64,000 nucleotides of DNA from Rhizobium sp. R635. GTDB taxonomy: Bacteria > Pseudomonadota > Alphaproteobacteria > Rhizobiales > Rhizobiaceae. Both the position numbers and the translations under genes were made by a program. Every line of letters starts with the position of its first letter. The stretch's first letter is position 1. Under the pieces are notes generated by a model. The model was not told where the DNA came from and searched no databases. It was given only the letters and a program-made list of their open reading frames with translations. Shown piece by piece: positions 52,022 to 60,692 of the stretch. The DNA lies in contig NZ_LOKX01000023.1 of NCBI RefSeq assembly GCF_002211285.1, positions 248,001 to 312,000 of the forward strand, in the 5' to 3' direction.

Positions 52022-52900
52022 ATGAGAACCCTGCTTCGAAACCGCAAGGCGCTGATCGGCCTCGTCATCATCGCCTTCATCGTCATCGTCGCGATCGCGG
52101 CGCCGCTGCTGACGCAATATGATCCAGCCGCCCGCACCGGCAGGCCGCATCAGCCGCCGTCGCTCGACCATATTCTCGGCACCACCCGCATCGGCCAGGA
52201 CGTCTTCGCCCGGCTGCTTTACGGCGCGCGCACCTCGCTCGCCGTCGGCTTCGGCGCCGGCCTGCTGATCACCCTCGTCGGCACCGCGCTCGGCATCATC
52301 TCCGGCTATCGCGGGGGCAAGACGGACGAGATCATCAGCTTCTTCACCAACATGGTGCTCGTCGTTCCCAACCTGCCGCTGCTCTTGGTGCTCGCCGCCT
52401 TCATCGGCCAGGCAAGCCCCGTCGTCATCGCCCTCATCCTCGGAGCCACCTCCTGGGCTTGGGGCGCACGCGTCACCCGCGCCGAAACGCTCTCCGTCAA
52501 GCACAAGGATTTCGTCAAATCGGCCGAGATGATGGGCGAGCCGCAATGGCGCATCATGACATTCGAGATCTTCCCCAACGTGATTTCAATCGTCGGCATC
52601 AACTTCATCGGCAGCGTCATCTTCGCCATCATCACCGAAGCGACGCTGGAATTCCTCGGGCTCGGCGATCCCAAGGCGATCTCCTGGGGCACGATGCTCT
52701 ATAATGCCCAGAAGGCCTCGGCGCTTTCGGTCGGCGCCTGGTGGGATATCCTCACGCCCTGCTTCGCGCTCGCCTTTCTCGGCATCGGCATGTCGCTGCT
52801 CAACTTCGCCGTTGACGAGATCGCCAATCCGCGGCTGCGCACCGGCAATCACCTGAAGCGCTGGTCGCTGCTCGTCCGTTCCGGGGAGGGCCGCCTTTGA
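52022..52900 (+). CDS. Peptide/oligosaccharide ABC transporter permease (DppC type)
   Basis: The 292-residue permease shows GTTRIGQDVFARLLYGARTSLAVG, the DppC signature region, and an EAA-like loop (KSAEMMGEPQWRIMTFEIFPNVI). Its stop overlaps the TTG start of the following ATPase by four bases. The permeases lie between the receptor gene and two separate ATPase genes, unlike the operon at 19.7-27 kb where the ATPases are fused. Confidence 0.92.
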   Translation: MRTLLRNRKALIGLVIIAFIVIVAIAAPLLTQYDPAARTGRPHQPPSLDHILGTTRIGQDVFARLLYGARTSLAVGFGAGLLITLVGTALGIISGYRGGKTDEIISFFTNMVLVVPNLPLLLVLAAFIGQASPVVIALILGATSWAWGARVTRAETLSVKHKDFVKSAEMMGEPQWRIMTFEIFPNVISIVGINFIGSVIFAIITEATLEFLGLGDPKAISWGTMLYNAQKASALSVGAWWDILTPCFALAFLGIGMSLLNFAVDEIANPRLRTGNHLKRWSLLVRSGEGRL

Positions 52901-53700
52901 CGCAGCCGCTGCTCTCGGTGAGGAACCTCACCATCGACTATATCGGCGAGGAGAAGGATTTCCGCGCCGTCGACGACGTCAGCTTCGATGTCGCGCCGGG
53001 CGAAGTCTTCGGCCTTGCCGGCGAATCCGGCTGCGGCAAGAGCACCATCGCCTTTGCCATCAGCCGCCTGCACAAGCCGCCGGCGCTGATCCGCAAGGAG
53101 AGCCGCATCCTGCTCGACGGCCGCGACGTGCTCGGCCTCGACCGGCAGGCGCTCAGCGCCTTCCGCTGGCGCGAGGTCGCCATGGTCTTCCAGAGCGCCA
53201 TGAATTCGCTGAATCCGGTGCTGCGCATCGAGACGCAATTTTGTGACGTGCTGCGCACGCATAAGAACATGAGCCGCGTGCAAGCCCGCGAGCGCACCGC
53301 CGAAATGCTGAAGCTCGTCGACATCGCGCCGGACCGCATGCGCGACTATCCGCACCAGTTTTCCGGCGGCATGCGCCAGCGCATCGTCATCGCCATCTGC
53401 ATGGCGCTCGACCCGAAGCTCGTCGTCATGGACGAACCGACGACGGCGCTCGATGTCGTCGTCCAGCGCGAGATCCTCCAGCGCATCAACGAGCTGCGCC
53501 GCAGCCTCGGCTTCTCCGTTCTGTTCATCACCCACGATCTCGGACTGATGGTGCAATTCTGCGATCGCATCGGCATCATGCTCGGCGGCAGGCTCGTCGA
53601 GCAGAACGATGCCGGCGCGATCTACAAGACGCCGCAGCATGACTACACGAAAAAGCTCTGGGCCTCCTTCCCCTCGCTTCATGGAGGCGTGCTGCTATGA
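52897..53700 (+). CDS. Oligopeptide-type ABC transporter ATP-binding protein (DppD type)
   Basis: The 267-residue ATPase has Walker A GESGCGKST, signature FSGGMRQR and Walker B VMDEPTTALD. It starts at a TTG within the stop region of the permease gene, with a GGAGGG site seven bases upstream. It pairs with the DppF-type ATPase encoded next, with a four-base overlap. Confidence 0.93.
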   Translation: MTQPLLSVRNLTIDYIGEEKDFRAVDDVSFDVAPGEVFGLAGESGCGKSTIAFAISRLHKPPALIRKESRILLDGRDVLGLDRQALSAFRWREVAMVFQSAMNSLNPVLRIETQFCDVLRTHKNMSRVQARERTAEMLKLVDIAPDRMRDYPHQFSGGMRQRIVIAICMALDPKLVVMDEPTTALDVVVQREILQRINELRRSLGFSVLFITHDLGLMVQFCDRIGIMLGGRLVEQNDAGAIYKTPQHDYTKKLWASFPSLHGGVLL

Positions 53701-54596
53701 GCGAAACCATCCTCGCCCTCGAGAAGGTGACGAAGACTTTCGGCCACGGCACATCGGCCGTCCACGCCGCTCGCTCCATCTCCTTTTCGCTGCGGGCCGG
53801 CCGGGCGCTGGCGCTCGTCGGCGAATCCGGCAGCGGCAAGACCACCTGCGCCCGCATAGCGATGCGCGAATATCAGCCGACCTCAGGGCAGATCCTCTAC
53901 AAGGGCCGCCCCGTCGAAGACGCCAAGGCGGATGAGATCGCCCGCTACCGCCGTTCGGTGCAGATGATCTTCCAGGACCCCTTCGCCTCGCTGAACCCGG
54001 CGCACACGATCGCTCACCACCTCAAGCGTCCGCTGAAGCTGCATCGCCCCGACATTAAGGGGGCTGATATTGAATCCACGGTGCGCGAACTCCTGCAGCG
54101 CGTCCGACTCGATCCCGATCTCGTCGCGCCGAAATATCCGCATGAGCTCTCAGGCGGCCAGCGCCAGCGCGTCAACATCGCTCGCGCGCTCGCCGTCAAG
54201 CCAGAAGTGATCGTGGCGGACGAGCCGACCTCGATGCTCGACGTTTCGGTGCGCCTCGGCGTACTGAATCTGCTGAACGAGATGAAGCAGGAGATGAATC
54301 TCGGGCTGCTCTACATCACCCATGACATCGCCACCGCCCGTTACGTCGCCGAGGATATCGCCGTGATGTATTCCGGCCAGATCGTCGAATGGGGCAGCAC
54401 CGCGGGGGTGATCGACAATCCGCTGCATCCCTATACCAGGCTGCTGCTCTCCGCCGTGCCCGATCCCGATGTCCGCTTCGAAGACCCGAAAGCCCGGCTG
54501 AGGCCTGAGGAAGTGGAGGATATCCGCCGCCGTTCGGCCGCGCCGCAGGACGATATCGTCGAAGTGGAGCCGGATCATTTCATCCGCGTAGTCTGA
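53697..54596 (+). CDS. Oligopeptide-type ABC transporter ATP-binding protein (DppF type)
   Basis: The 299-residue ATPase has Walker A GESGSGKTT, signature LSGGQRQR and Walker B VADEPTSMLD, and a C-terminal extension rich in acidic and Arg residues. It completes the five-gene importer. Its ATG overlaps the stop of the DppD-type gene by four bases. Confidence 0.93.
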   Translation: MSETILALEKVTKTFGHGTSAVHAARSISFSLRAGRALALVGESGSGKTTCARIAMREYQPTSGQILYKGRPVEDAKADEIARYRRSVQMIFQDPFASLNPAHTIAHHLKRPLKLHRPDIKGADIESTVRELLQRVRLDPDLVAPKYPHELSGGQRQRVNIARALAVKPEVIVADEPTSMLDVSVRLGVLNLLNEMKQEMNLGLLYITHDIATARYVAEDIAVMYSGQIVEWGSTAGVIDNPLHPYTRLLLSAVPDPDVRFEDPKARLRPEEVEDIRRRSAAPQDDIVEVEPDHFIRVV

Positions 54597-54663
54597 GGCG
54601 CTTGCTGGCCTCGTACTTCGCCCTATGCTAGGGGACGGTTCCTTTCATATGAGGCGAACCGTC

Positions 54664-55341
54664 ATGCTGCCCTGGATCCAGCTCGATTCCGCGACCATTC
54701 CCGGCGAAGACGGTGAACTCAGGCTGAAGCAGCGCGGCAGCGAATTCTCGATCATGCTCGGCGCCAACGAGTTGATGAACAGCCGCCTCAGCGGCTCGGA
54801 GGAAGCGCTCGCGACCCTTTCCTGGGAGCGGATCAAGGCACACCCGAAACCGAGGGTGCTGATCGGCGGCCTCGGCATGGGCTTTACCTTGCGCGCCACC
54901 CTCGCCGTCCTTCCCGAAGATGCCGGCGTCACCGTCGCCGAACTCGTGCCCGCCGTCGTCGCCTGGGCGCGCGGACCGATGGCCGAGGTCTTCAAGGGCT
55001 GTCTCGACGATCCCCGCGTCGGCATCCATCAGGGCGATGTCGGCGAGGCGATCCGTGCCGGCAAGGCTGCCTATGACGCGATCCTGCTCGATGTCGATAA
55101 CGGCCCGGACGGGCTGACCCGTAAATCCAATGACCGGCTCTATGATTTTAACGGCCTTCGCGCCGCCCGCGATGCGCTTCGCCCCGGCGGCGTGCTCGCC
55201 GTCTGGTCATCCGGCCCGGACCCCGATTTCACGCGCCGTCTCAGGGACAGCGGCTTTTCCGTCGACGTCGTCAACACCCGCGCCAACCGCAAGCGCGGCG
55301 CCCGACATATGATTTGGCTGGCCGTCAAATCGGCCCGCTGA
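54664..55341 (+). CDS. Spermidine synthase-like methyltransferase-fold protein
   Basis: The 225-residue protein resembles spermidine synthase in its Rossmann part: VLIGGLGMGFTLRA as the nucleotide-binding loop, then VTVAELVPAVV with the acidic residue of strand 2, and DAILLDVDNGPDG. It lacks a long N-terminal domain, and the DNGPDG replaces the classic motif, so polyamine synthesis is not certain. The ATG at 54664 is favoured (GAGG ten bases upstream; typical MLPWIQLD start), with another at 54649. It is not obviously part of the importer operon. Confidence 0.75.
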   Translation: MLPWIQLDSATIPGEDGELRLKQRGSEFSIMLGANELMNSRLSGSEEALATLSWERIKAHPKPRVLIGGLGMGFTLRATLAVLPEDAGVTVAELVPAVVAWARGPMAEVFKGCLDDPRVGIHQGDVGEAIRAGKAAYDAILLDVDNGPDGLTRKSNDRLYDFNGLRAARDALRPGGVLAVWSSGPDPDFTRRLRDSGFSVDVVNTRANRKRGARHMIWLAVKSAR

Positions 55342-55362
55342 CGAATAACCCGGGAAAGCCGT

Positions 55363-55989
55363 TCAGGCGGCGTCCGTCTGCGGTTCGCCGTCGGCGCCAT
55401 GCCCCCGGAATGCCCGCAGCATGAGGTCGAGAAGCTCCTTGGTGGGCTCGCTGCAGAAGAGGATCTCGGAAATCTCCTTGACGCTCTCATCCGGCAGCTC
55501 CCACCACCTGAGCTGCATCATGAGATCGCGGATTTCGGGATTGAAGCGATATCTGATGTGCTTGGCCGGATTGCCGCCGACGATCTCGAAAGGCTCGACA
55601 TCCTTGTAAACATGTGAGCGGGCGGCGATGACCGCGCCGTCGCCGATGGTAACGCCCGAAAGGATGGTGGCTCCGAAGCCGATCCAGACATCGTTGCCGA
55701 CAACGACGTCGCCCTTCGTACCGCTCGGCTGCTTGATCCCTTCGCCGCCGAGTTGCGACAGAAATTTCGCATGTCCGAAAGGATAGGTCGTGAAGCAATT
55801 GGTCTTATGCTCGCCGCCAAGCAGGATATTCACGTCCATAGCCACGGAGCAAAATCTGCCAACCCGTAATGACGCGCCCTGGTCGTAGGTAAAGATCCGG
55901 GTCCCCAAAACGCCGTAGGAATACTTTCCGATATACACGCGGCTCGCCCCAAATTCGAGTACGCGGTCCTCAGCTTCTGCATCATTCAT
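55363..55989 (-). CDS. CatB-related O-acetyltransferase (hexapeptide repeat)
   Basis: The 208-residue protein is a left-handed beta-helix acyltransferase. It has several hexapeptide turns, the GDVVVGNDVWIGFGATILSGVTIGDGAVIAA stretch that binds acetyl-CoA, and the catalytic His within GGEHKTN. The C-terminal end VGGNPAKHIRYRF is the xenobiotic acetyltransferase hallmark. Relatives acetylate chloramphenicol, streptogramins or sugars; the acceptor here is unknown. It is convergent with the spermidine-synthase-like gene. Confidence 0.88.
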   Translation of the reverse strand: MNDAEAEDRVLEFGASRVYIGKYSYGVLGTRIFTYDQGASLRVGRFCSVAMDVNILLGGEHKTNCFTTYPFGHAKFLSQLGGEGIKQPSGTKGDVVVGNDVWIGFGATILSGVTIGDGAVIAARSHVYKDVEPFEIVGGNPAKHIRYRFNPEIRDLMMQLRWWELPDESVKEISEILFCSEPTKELLDLMLRAFRGHGADGEPQTDAA

Positions 55990-56093
55990 AGACGGTCCCT
56001 CAATTGCCGGAGATTATGCCGGGCAAAGCTTTCGCGAAGCTTGGGTGACGCAACAAATGCGTGTCGAGGAACCGCGCAATGAGGAGCGGTCAA

Positions 56094-56888
56094 TCAACTC
56101 CCCGAAGCGATCCTCCGGGCGGCATTGATGGCCCGGCGGGCGCCGGCGCGCAGTTGCACGGTCTCCGCGCCGGCGATGACCAGGTCGAAACCGAATTTCA
56201 GCAGTTCGCCGGCCCGCTCGCCGTCGCCGGCATAGGCACAGGCGAACTTGCCGTGGGCGCGGCAGCGCGAAACGGCATGCTGCATGGCGCTGTCGATTTC
56301 GGCGGCATTCGGCGCCACCTGATCGCCGTTCGACAGCGCAATCGAAAGGTCGGCTGGGCCGACGAAGATGCCGTCGATGCCGGTCACTCCGAGAATGCCG
56401 TCGATCGCGTCGAGAGCGGCGCGGGTTTCGACCATGGCGATGGCGACGGTGAGTTCGTTGGCGTTCTTGAGATAGGCATCGGCCGATAGGCCCATATGGT
56501 TCAGCGCCAATGACGGCCCCCAGCTGCGCTCGCCGAGGGGCGGATATTTCGTGGTCCTGACGAGCGCTCGCGCATCTTCGGCCGAATTGATCATCGGCGC
56601 GATGATACCGGAAGCACCGGCATCGAGCAGCCGCGAAGCGGAGGCAAAATCGCCGACGGGAATGCGCGCGATGGCCGGCTTGCCGGCAAGACGCGTCTGA
56701 GCGACGGCATTTGCCGCCGACTGCATGTCCCACATGCCATGCTGCATATCCAGCACGACGGCATCGAAAGCTTCCTGCGCCAGATGGTTGACGAGGATGG
56801 CGTCGGGGATGCCGACCCAGGCGGAGATCATGCCGCCCTGGTGCTTCCTGATCCGGTCCGCAAAGCCATCGATTTCAGCTGCGCTCAT
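56094..56888 (-). CDS. HpcH/HpaI family aldolase
   Basis: The 264-residue class II pyruvate aldolase has the expected segments: WVGIPDAILVNHLAQEAFDAVVLDMQHG near the N-terminus, VRIPV-like ARIPVGD, the metal-binding VETRAALDAIDGI (Glu) and GIFVGPADLSIALS (Asp). The family cleaves 2-keto-3-deoxy sugar acids or 4-hydroxy-2-ketoacids. The ATG at 56886-56888 has an AGGAG site. Its neighbours do not indicate a pathway. Confidence 0.9.
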   Translation of the reverse strand: MSAAEIDGFADRIRKHQGGMISAWVGIPDAILVNHLAQEAFDAVVLDMQHGMWDMQSAANAVAQTRLAGKPAIARIPVGDFASASRLLDAGASGIIAPMINSAEDARALVRTTKYPPLGERSWGPSLALNHMGLSADAYLKNANELTVAIAMVETRAALDAIDGILGVTGIDGIFVGPADLSIALSNGDQVAPNAAEIDSAMQHAVSRCRAHGKFACAYAGDGERAGELLKFGFDLVIAGAETVQLRAGARRAINAARRIASGS

Positions 56889-56950
56889 GCCATTCTCCTC
56901 ATTTCGACAGGCCGTCAACGGCCGGATTGCCGCCAAGCGGCGGCAGCAAT

Positions 56951-57151
56951 TCACCCTCTCCGGCGCAGCCGCGAGAGGATGATCATCACGACGATGCCCG
57001 CCGCCGCAAGGAGGGCGCCCCAGAGCATCCAGATCGGCTGGGCGATCATGAAACTGGACGCCGGATAGGGAAAATAGCCGCTTCCCTGCCCGATCCAGAT
57101 CAGGCCGAGCAGGACCATAAGCAGTCCGATGACATATCCGATCGTTCGCAT
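56951..57151 (-). CDS. Small inner-membrane protein, 66 aa
   Basis: The product consists of two membrane helices (residues about 5-23 and 42-62) joined by a short polar loop and ends in Arg-rich RRRG. It is a hypothetical small membrane protein of a type frequent in Rhizobiales. It lies 62 bases upstream of the aldolase gene in the same direction and may be co-transcribed. No function can be given. Confidence 0.75.
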   Translation of the reverse strand: MRTIGYVIGLLMVLLGLIWIGQGSGYFPYPASSFMIAQPIWMLWGALLAAAGIVVMIILSRLRRRG

Positions 57152-57241
57152 GCTTCAGCCACCTTCTCCATGGATTCGCCCCACAATGTCGATCGGCATC
57201 GCCGATGACAAGGCTTCTCCCGAGGAGAAATGCAACCGCCG

Positions 57242-58147
57242 CTAACCGTTTCTCTTCACCTCATCCGATAGCCAGGCGCTGAGCCTCTCGCTGTGGGCGT
57301 TCGGGGATCGCGGCGGCACCAGCCAGTAACCGCGGTCGCGCGCCTCCAGCGGCGGGCCGGCTTCGACAAGCATGCGCGCCGAAAGAAGCGTATCGACGAG
57401 GCCCATCCAGCCGATCGCCACGCCCTGCTCACTCAGAGCGGCCTGAACAACCAATGAATAGGTATTGAAACTGATATCGCCGCGGTTGGCATTGATGTTC
57501 CGCACGATGGAGAATTCGGCAAAATAACTGCGCCAATCGAACCAGGGCGACGGCATCGGCGCGTCGAGATGGATGAGCCTCGCCCCGCCAAGCTGTCCCG
57601 CGTCGCGGAAAGGGCCGTTGCGGTCGAGAAAGCCTTGCGTGCAGACGGGCACGACCCTCTCGGGCAGCAGAAGCGTGCCGACGGCGCCGAATTCCGCCCG
57701 CGTGCCGAAAACCACCGCGACATCGGCCTCGTCGCGAAATCCGGCCGCAAGCCTCTGGGTCGCGACGATCTGTATATCCGTCTCCGGGTGCAGAAGACGA
57801 AAGCTCTCCATGCGCGGGATCAGCCAAAGCGCCGAGAAAGCATAATCGGTTCTCAGCCTGACGACCGGCCTTTGGGCTTCGGCGCGGAAACTGCGGGCGA
57901 GCGCATCGATGTCGCCGACCGCCTTGGCGGCCACGTCGAGAAGCCGCTCGCCTTCCGCGGTCAGTTCGACACCGCGATGCTGGCGGCGCAGCAGGCTGAC
58001 GCCGAACTGCTCTTCCAGCCGGCGGATCTGATAGCTGACGGCAGGCTGGGTCAGTCCGAGAAGCGTCGCAGCCGCCGAAAAGCTCCCGAGCCTGGCGATC
58101 TCGACGAAGAGGCGCATCCATCCGAGCTCAGGCGGGCGCTCTGGCAT
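57242..58147 (-). CDS. LysR family regulator divergent from betC
   Basis: The 301-residue regulator has an N-terminal helix-turn-helix (GSFSAAATLLGLTQPAVSYQIRRLEEQFG) and a periplasmic-binding-like effector domain. I place the start at the ATG of 58145-58147, which has an AAAGGA site; a TTG 18 bases upstream is less likely. It faces betC across 95 bases with a palindrome between them. Such divergent LysR genes usually control the neighbouring gene, so choline sulfate utilisation is the likely target. Confidence 0.9.
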   Translation of the reverse strand: MPERPPELGWMRLFVEIARLGSFSAAATLLGLTQPAVSYQIRRLEEQFGVSLLRRQHRGVELTAEGERLLDVAAKAVGDIDALARSFRAEAQRPVVRLRTDYAFSALWLIPRMESFRLLHPETDIQIVATQRLAAGFRDEADVAVVFGTRAEFGAVGTLLLPERVVPVCTQGFLDRNGPFRDAGQLGGARLIHLDAPMPSPWFDWRSYFAEFSIVRNINANRGDISFNTYSLVVQAALSEQGVAIGWMGLVDTLLSARMLVEAGPPLEARDRGYWLVPPRSPNAHSERLSAWLSDEVKRNG

Positions 58148-58176
58148 AAAAATCCTTTTGGGCAAACATCAAAAAA

Positions 58177-58192
58177 AGCTGTCTTTACAGCT
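58177..58192. promoter_or_regulatory. Candidate LysR-binding palindrome between the regulator and betC
   Basis: A perfect 6-bp inverted repeat (AGCTGT, spacer CTTT, ACAGCT) lies midway between the divergent starts, 29 bases from the regulator start and about 50 bases from betC. Placement is typical of LysR operators. Confidence 0.55.
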
Positions 58193-58242
58193 GGGATGAT
58201 AGGCGCTTCAATCAAATCTTCAAATAGCAAAAGGTAATTCCC

Positions 58243-59757
58243 ATGGCGCGCCCGAATATCCTCATCCTGATGGTGGATCAGTTGAACGGCACCCTCTTTC
58301 CCGATGGCCCCGCCGACTTTCTTCACGCGCCGCACCTGAAATCGCTGGCAGAGCGCTCGGTACGCTTCGCCAATACCTACACGGCAAGCCCGCTCTGCGC
58401 CCCGGCGCGCGCCTCCTTCATGTCCGGGCAATTGCCGAGCCGGACGCGCGTCTATGACAATGCGGCGGAATTTGCCTCCGATATCCCGACCTATGCCCAC
58501 CATCTGCGCGCAGCGGGATACCAGACGGCGCTATCAGGCAAGATGCACTTCGTCGGCCCCGACCAGCTTCACGGCTTCGAGGAACGCCTGACGACGGACA
58601 TCTATCCGGCCGATTTCGGCTGGACACCCGACTATACCAAGCCCGGCGAACGCATCGACTGGTGGTATCACAATCTCGGCTCGGTCACCGGCGCCGGCGT
58701 GGCCGAAATCACCAACCAGATGGAATATGACGACGAGGTCGCCTATCACGCCACCCGCAAGCTCTTCGATCTCTCGCGCGGCCAGGATGAGCGCCCCTGG
58801 TGCCTGACCGTCAGCTTTACCCATCCGCACGATCCCTATGTCGCGCGCCGCAAATTCTGGGATCTCTATGAGGATTGTCCGGCCCTCGACCCGGCGGTCG
58901 CGCCGATTGCCTTCGATGAGCAGGACCCGCACTCGCAGCGCCTGATGAAGGCCTGCGACCACGAGGCCTTCGACATCAGCCGCGAGCAAATCAGGCGGGC
59001 AAGACGAGGCTACTTCGCCAATATCTCCTATGTCGACGAAAAGATCGGCGAGATTCTCGACGTCCTGCAACGGAGCCGCATGGCCGAAAACACGATCGTC
59101 CTCTTCGTGTCCGACCATGGCGACATGCTCGGCGATCGCGGCCTCTGGTTCAAGATGAACTTCTTCGAAGGATCGGCCCGCGTTCCGCTGATGATCTCAG
59201 TTCCCGGCTGGACACCGAAACGCATCGATCAGTCTGTCTCGACGCTAGACGTGACGCCGACGCTGGCTGCCCTTGCCGGGATCGATATCGCCTCGCTGAA
59301 GCCGTGGACGGAGGGCTGGGATCTCGCAGCGCTTGCCGCAGGCACAGGCAGCCGCGGTCCGGTACCGATGGAATATGCGGCGGAAGGCTCCGAAGCGCCG
59401 CTCGTCTGCATCCGGGACGGCCGTTACAAGCTCTCCCTCTGCGAGAAAGACCCGCCGATGCTGTTCGACCTCGAGGCCGACCCCCATGAACTTGACAATC
59501 TGGCGGAAAATCCGGCGCATGCCGATGTCCTCGCAAGACTTGTCGAACAGGCCAGCCGGCGCTGGAACCTTGCCGATTTCGACGCAGCCGTGCGCGAAAG
59601 CCAGGCGCGCCGCTGGGTGGTTTACGCCGCGCTTCGCAACGGCGCCTATTATCCCTGGGATTATCAGCCGCTGCAGAAAGCCTCGGAGCGTTACATGCGC
59701 AACCACATGGACCTGAATGTGCTGGAGGAAAGCCAGAGGTTCCCGCGTCAGGAATGA
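58243..59757 (+). CDS. betC: Choline-sulfatase
   Basis: The 504-residue enzyme hydrolyses choline-O-sulfate to choline and sulfate, feeding glycine betaine synthesis. The sulfatase motif is Cys52-x-Pro54-x-Arg56 (SPLCAPARASF), where Cys52 becomes formylglycine. The C-terminal segment ESQARRWVVYAALRNGAYYPWDYQPLQKASERYMRNHMD is the dedicated choline-sulfatase C-terminal region. No signal peptide, so cytoplasmic. betI, betB and betA are not in the window, so betC is separated from them here. Confidence 0.95.
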   Translation: MARPNILILMVDQLNGTLFPDGPADFLHAPHLKSLAERSVRFANTYTASPLCAPARASFMSGQLPSRTRVYDNAAEFASDIPTYAHHLRAAGYQTALSGKMHFVGPDQLHGFEERLTTDIYPADFGWTPDYTKPGERIDWWYHNLGSVTGAGVAEITNQMEYDDEVAYHATRKLFDLSRGQDERPWCLTVSFTHPHDPYVARRKFWDLYEDCPALDPAVAPIAFDEQDPHSQRLMKACDHEAFDISREQIRRARRGYFANISYVDEKIGEILDVLQRSRMAENTIVLFVSDHGDMLGDRGLWFKMNFFEGSARVPLMISVPGWTPKRIDQSVSTLDVTPTLAALAGIDIASLKPWTEGWDLAALAAGTGSRGPVPMEYAAEGSEAPLVCIRDGRYKLSLCEKDPPMLFDLEADPHELDNLAENPAHADVLARLVEQASRRWNLADFDAAVRESQARRWVVYAALRNGAYYPWDYQPLQKASERYMRNHMDLNVLEESQRFPRQE

Positions 59758-59765
59758 TCTTCTGA

Positions 59766-60626
59766 CTAAGCCGACCTCAGCGCCGGCGCTTCGCGCAGGA
59801 AATCCTCGATGAACTGCTTTTGCAGCAGGATGCCGTCCCATTCGTCGGGGAAAAACGGCGAGTCGTAAATCAGCGTGAAAGGACCGGCGTAACCAGCCTT
59901 CTCGCACATCTCCAGGCACTTGCGGTAATCGTCGGCATCGAGGCCGGCAGCGCCGTAATCGGCCTTGGCGTGGCAAATTTCAGCGCGGCGCATGATGTCG
60001 GCGAGGCCCTGATATTTCGCCGGCGCCGCCCAATTGCCGAGATCGCCGTTGAGCCCGACCTTGCCGTCCAGTTTGTCCAGCAGCCAGTTCATTTCGACCG
60101 GCGACGGCAGCAGGTCGAACCAGTTCTCAACGACGACCCGCACGCCGCTGCCTTCCGCCCTTTCAGCCAGCCAGCCAAGGTGGCGGGCGGCACGGGCAAG
60201 ATTTTCCTCCGTCGGCTTCTGCTTGCCGGCGATGACACGCATCCTCTGCGCCCCGAGGGTGGCAGCGATGCCGATCCACTGCGCCATCCATTCGACGTCG
60301 CGTTCGGCGGTTTCGGGATGGCTCGGATCGCCGTCTTCGACGAGCAGTGTCTGGAACAGCACGTTCGACGCCGCCATCGCATCACGCAATTCATGAAGGT
60401 AGGCGGCATCGAGGCTCGGCAGATGGAAGGAACAGACCTCCAGCCGATGGATGCCTCGCGCCGCGAGCGCCGCCGGCAGGTCGATCAGCGCCGCCGCACC
60501 CGGTCCATAAGGCTCTTTCGGCGCGGCACTTTTATCGAGATCGGGACTATAGCCATGGACGGCGCCGAGCAGCCGATGCAGCGACCATGTCGAAACCGCA
60601 AAGCGTCCGTTCTGCAAAACCTGCAT
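59766..60626 (-). CDS. Sugar phosphate isomerase/epimerase family TIM-barrel protein
   Basis: The 286-residue protein belongs to the AP-endonuclease-2/xylose isomerase-like family. Recognisable pieces are LEVCSFHLPS, VVVENWFDLLPSPVEMNWLLDKLDG (metal Glu in VEN), GLNGDLGNW and ICHAKADY. These enzymes epimerise or isomerise sugars or cyclitols. A GGAGG site precedes the ATG at 60624-60626. It is convergent with betC with an eight-base gap. Confidence 0.85.
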   Translation of the reverse strand: MQVLQNGRFAVSTWSLHRLLGAVHGYSPDLDKSAAPKEPYGPGAAALIDLPAALAARGIHRLEVCSFHLPSLDAAYLHELRDAMAASNVLFQTLLVEDGDPSHPETAERDVEWMAQWIGIAATLGAQRMRVIAGKQKPTEENLARAARHLGWLAERAEGSGVRVVVENWFDLLPSPVEMNWLLDKLDGKVGLNGDLGNWAAPAKYQGLADIMRRAEICHAKADYGAAGLDADDYRKCLEMCEKAGYAGPFTLIYDSPFFPDEWDGILLQKQFIEDFLREAPALRSA

Positions 60627-60692
60627 GTACCGTCCTCCAGGATTTCCTCACGCCATCAATGGCAACAAAAGCCCGGTGGTTCAATTGCCAAT

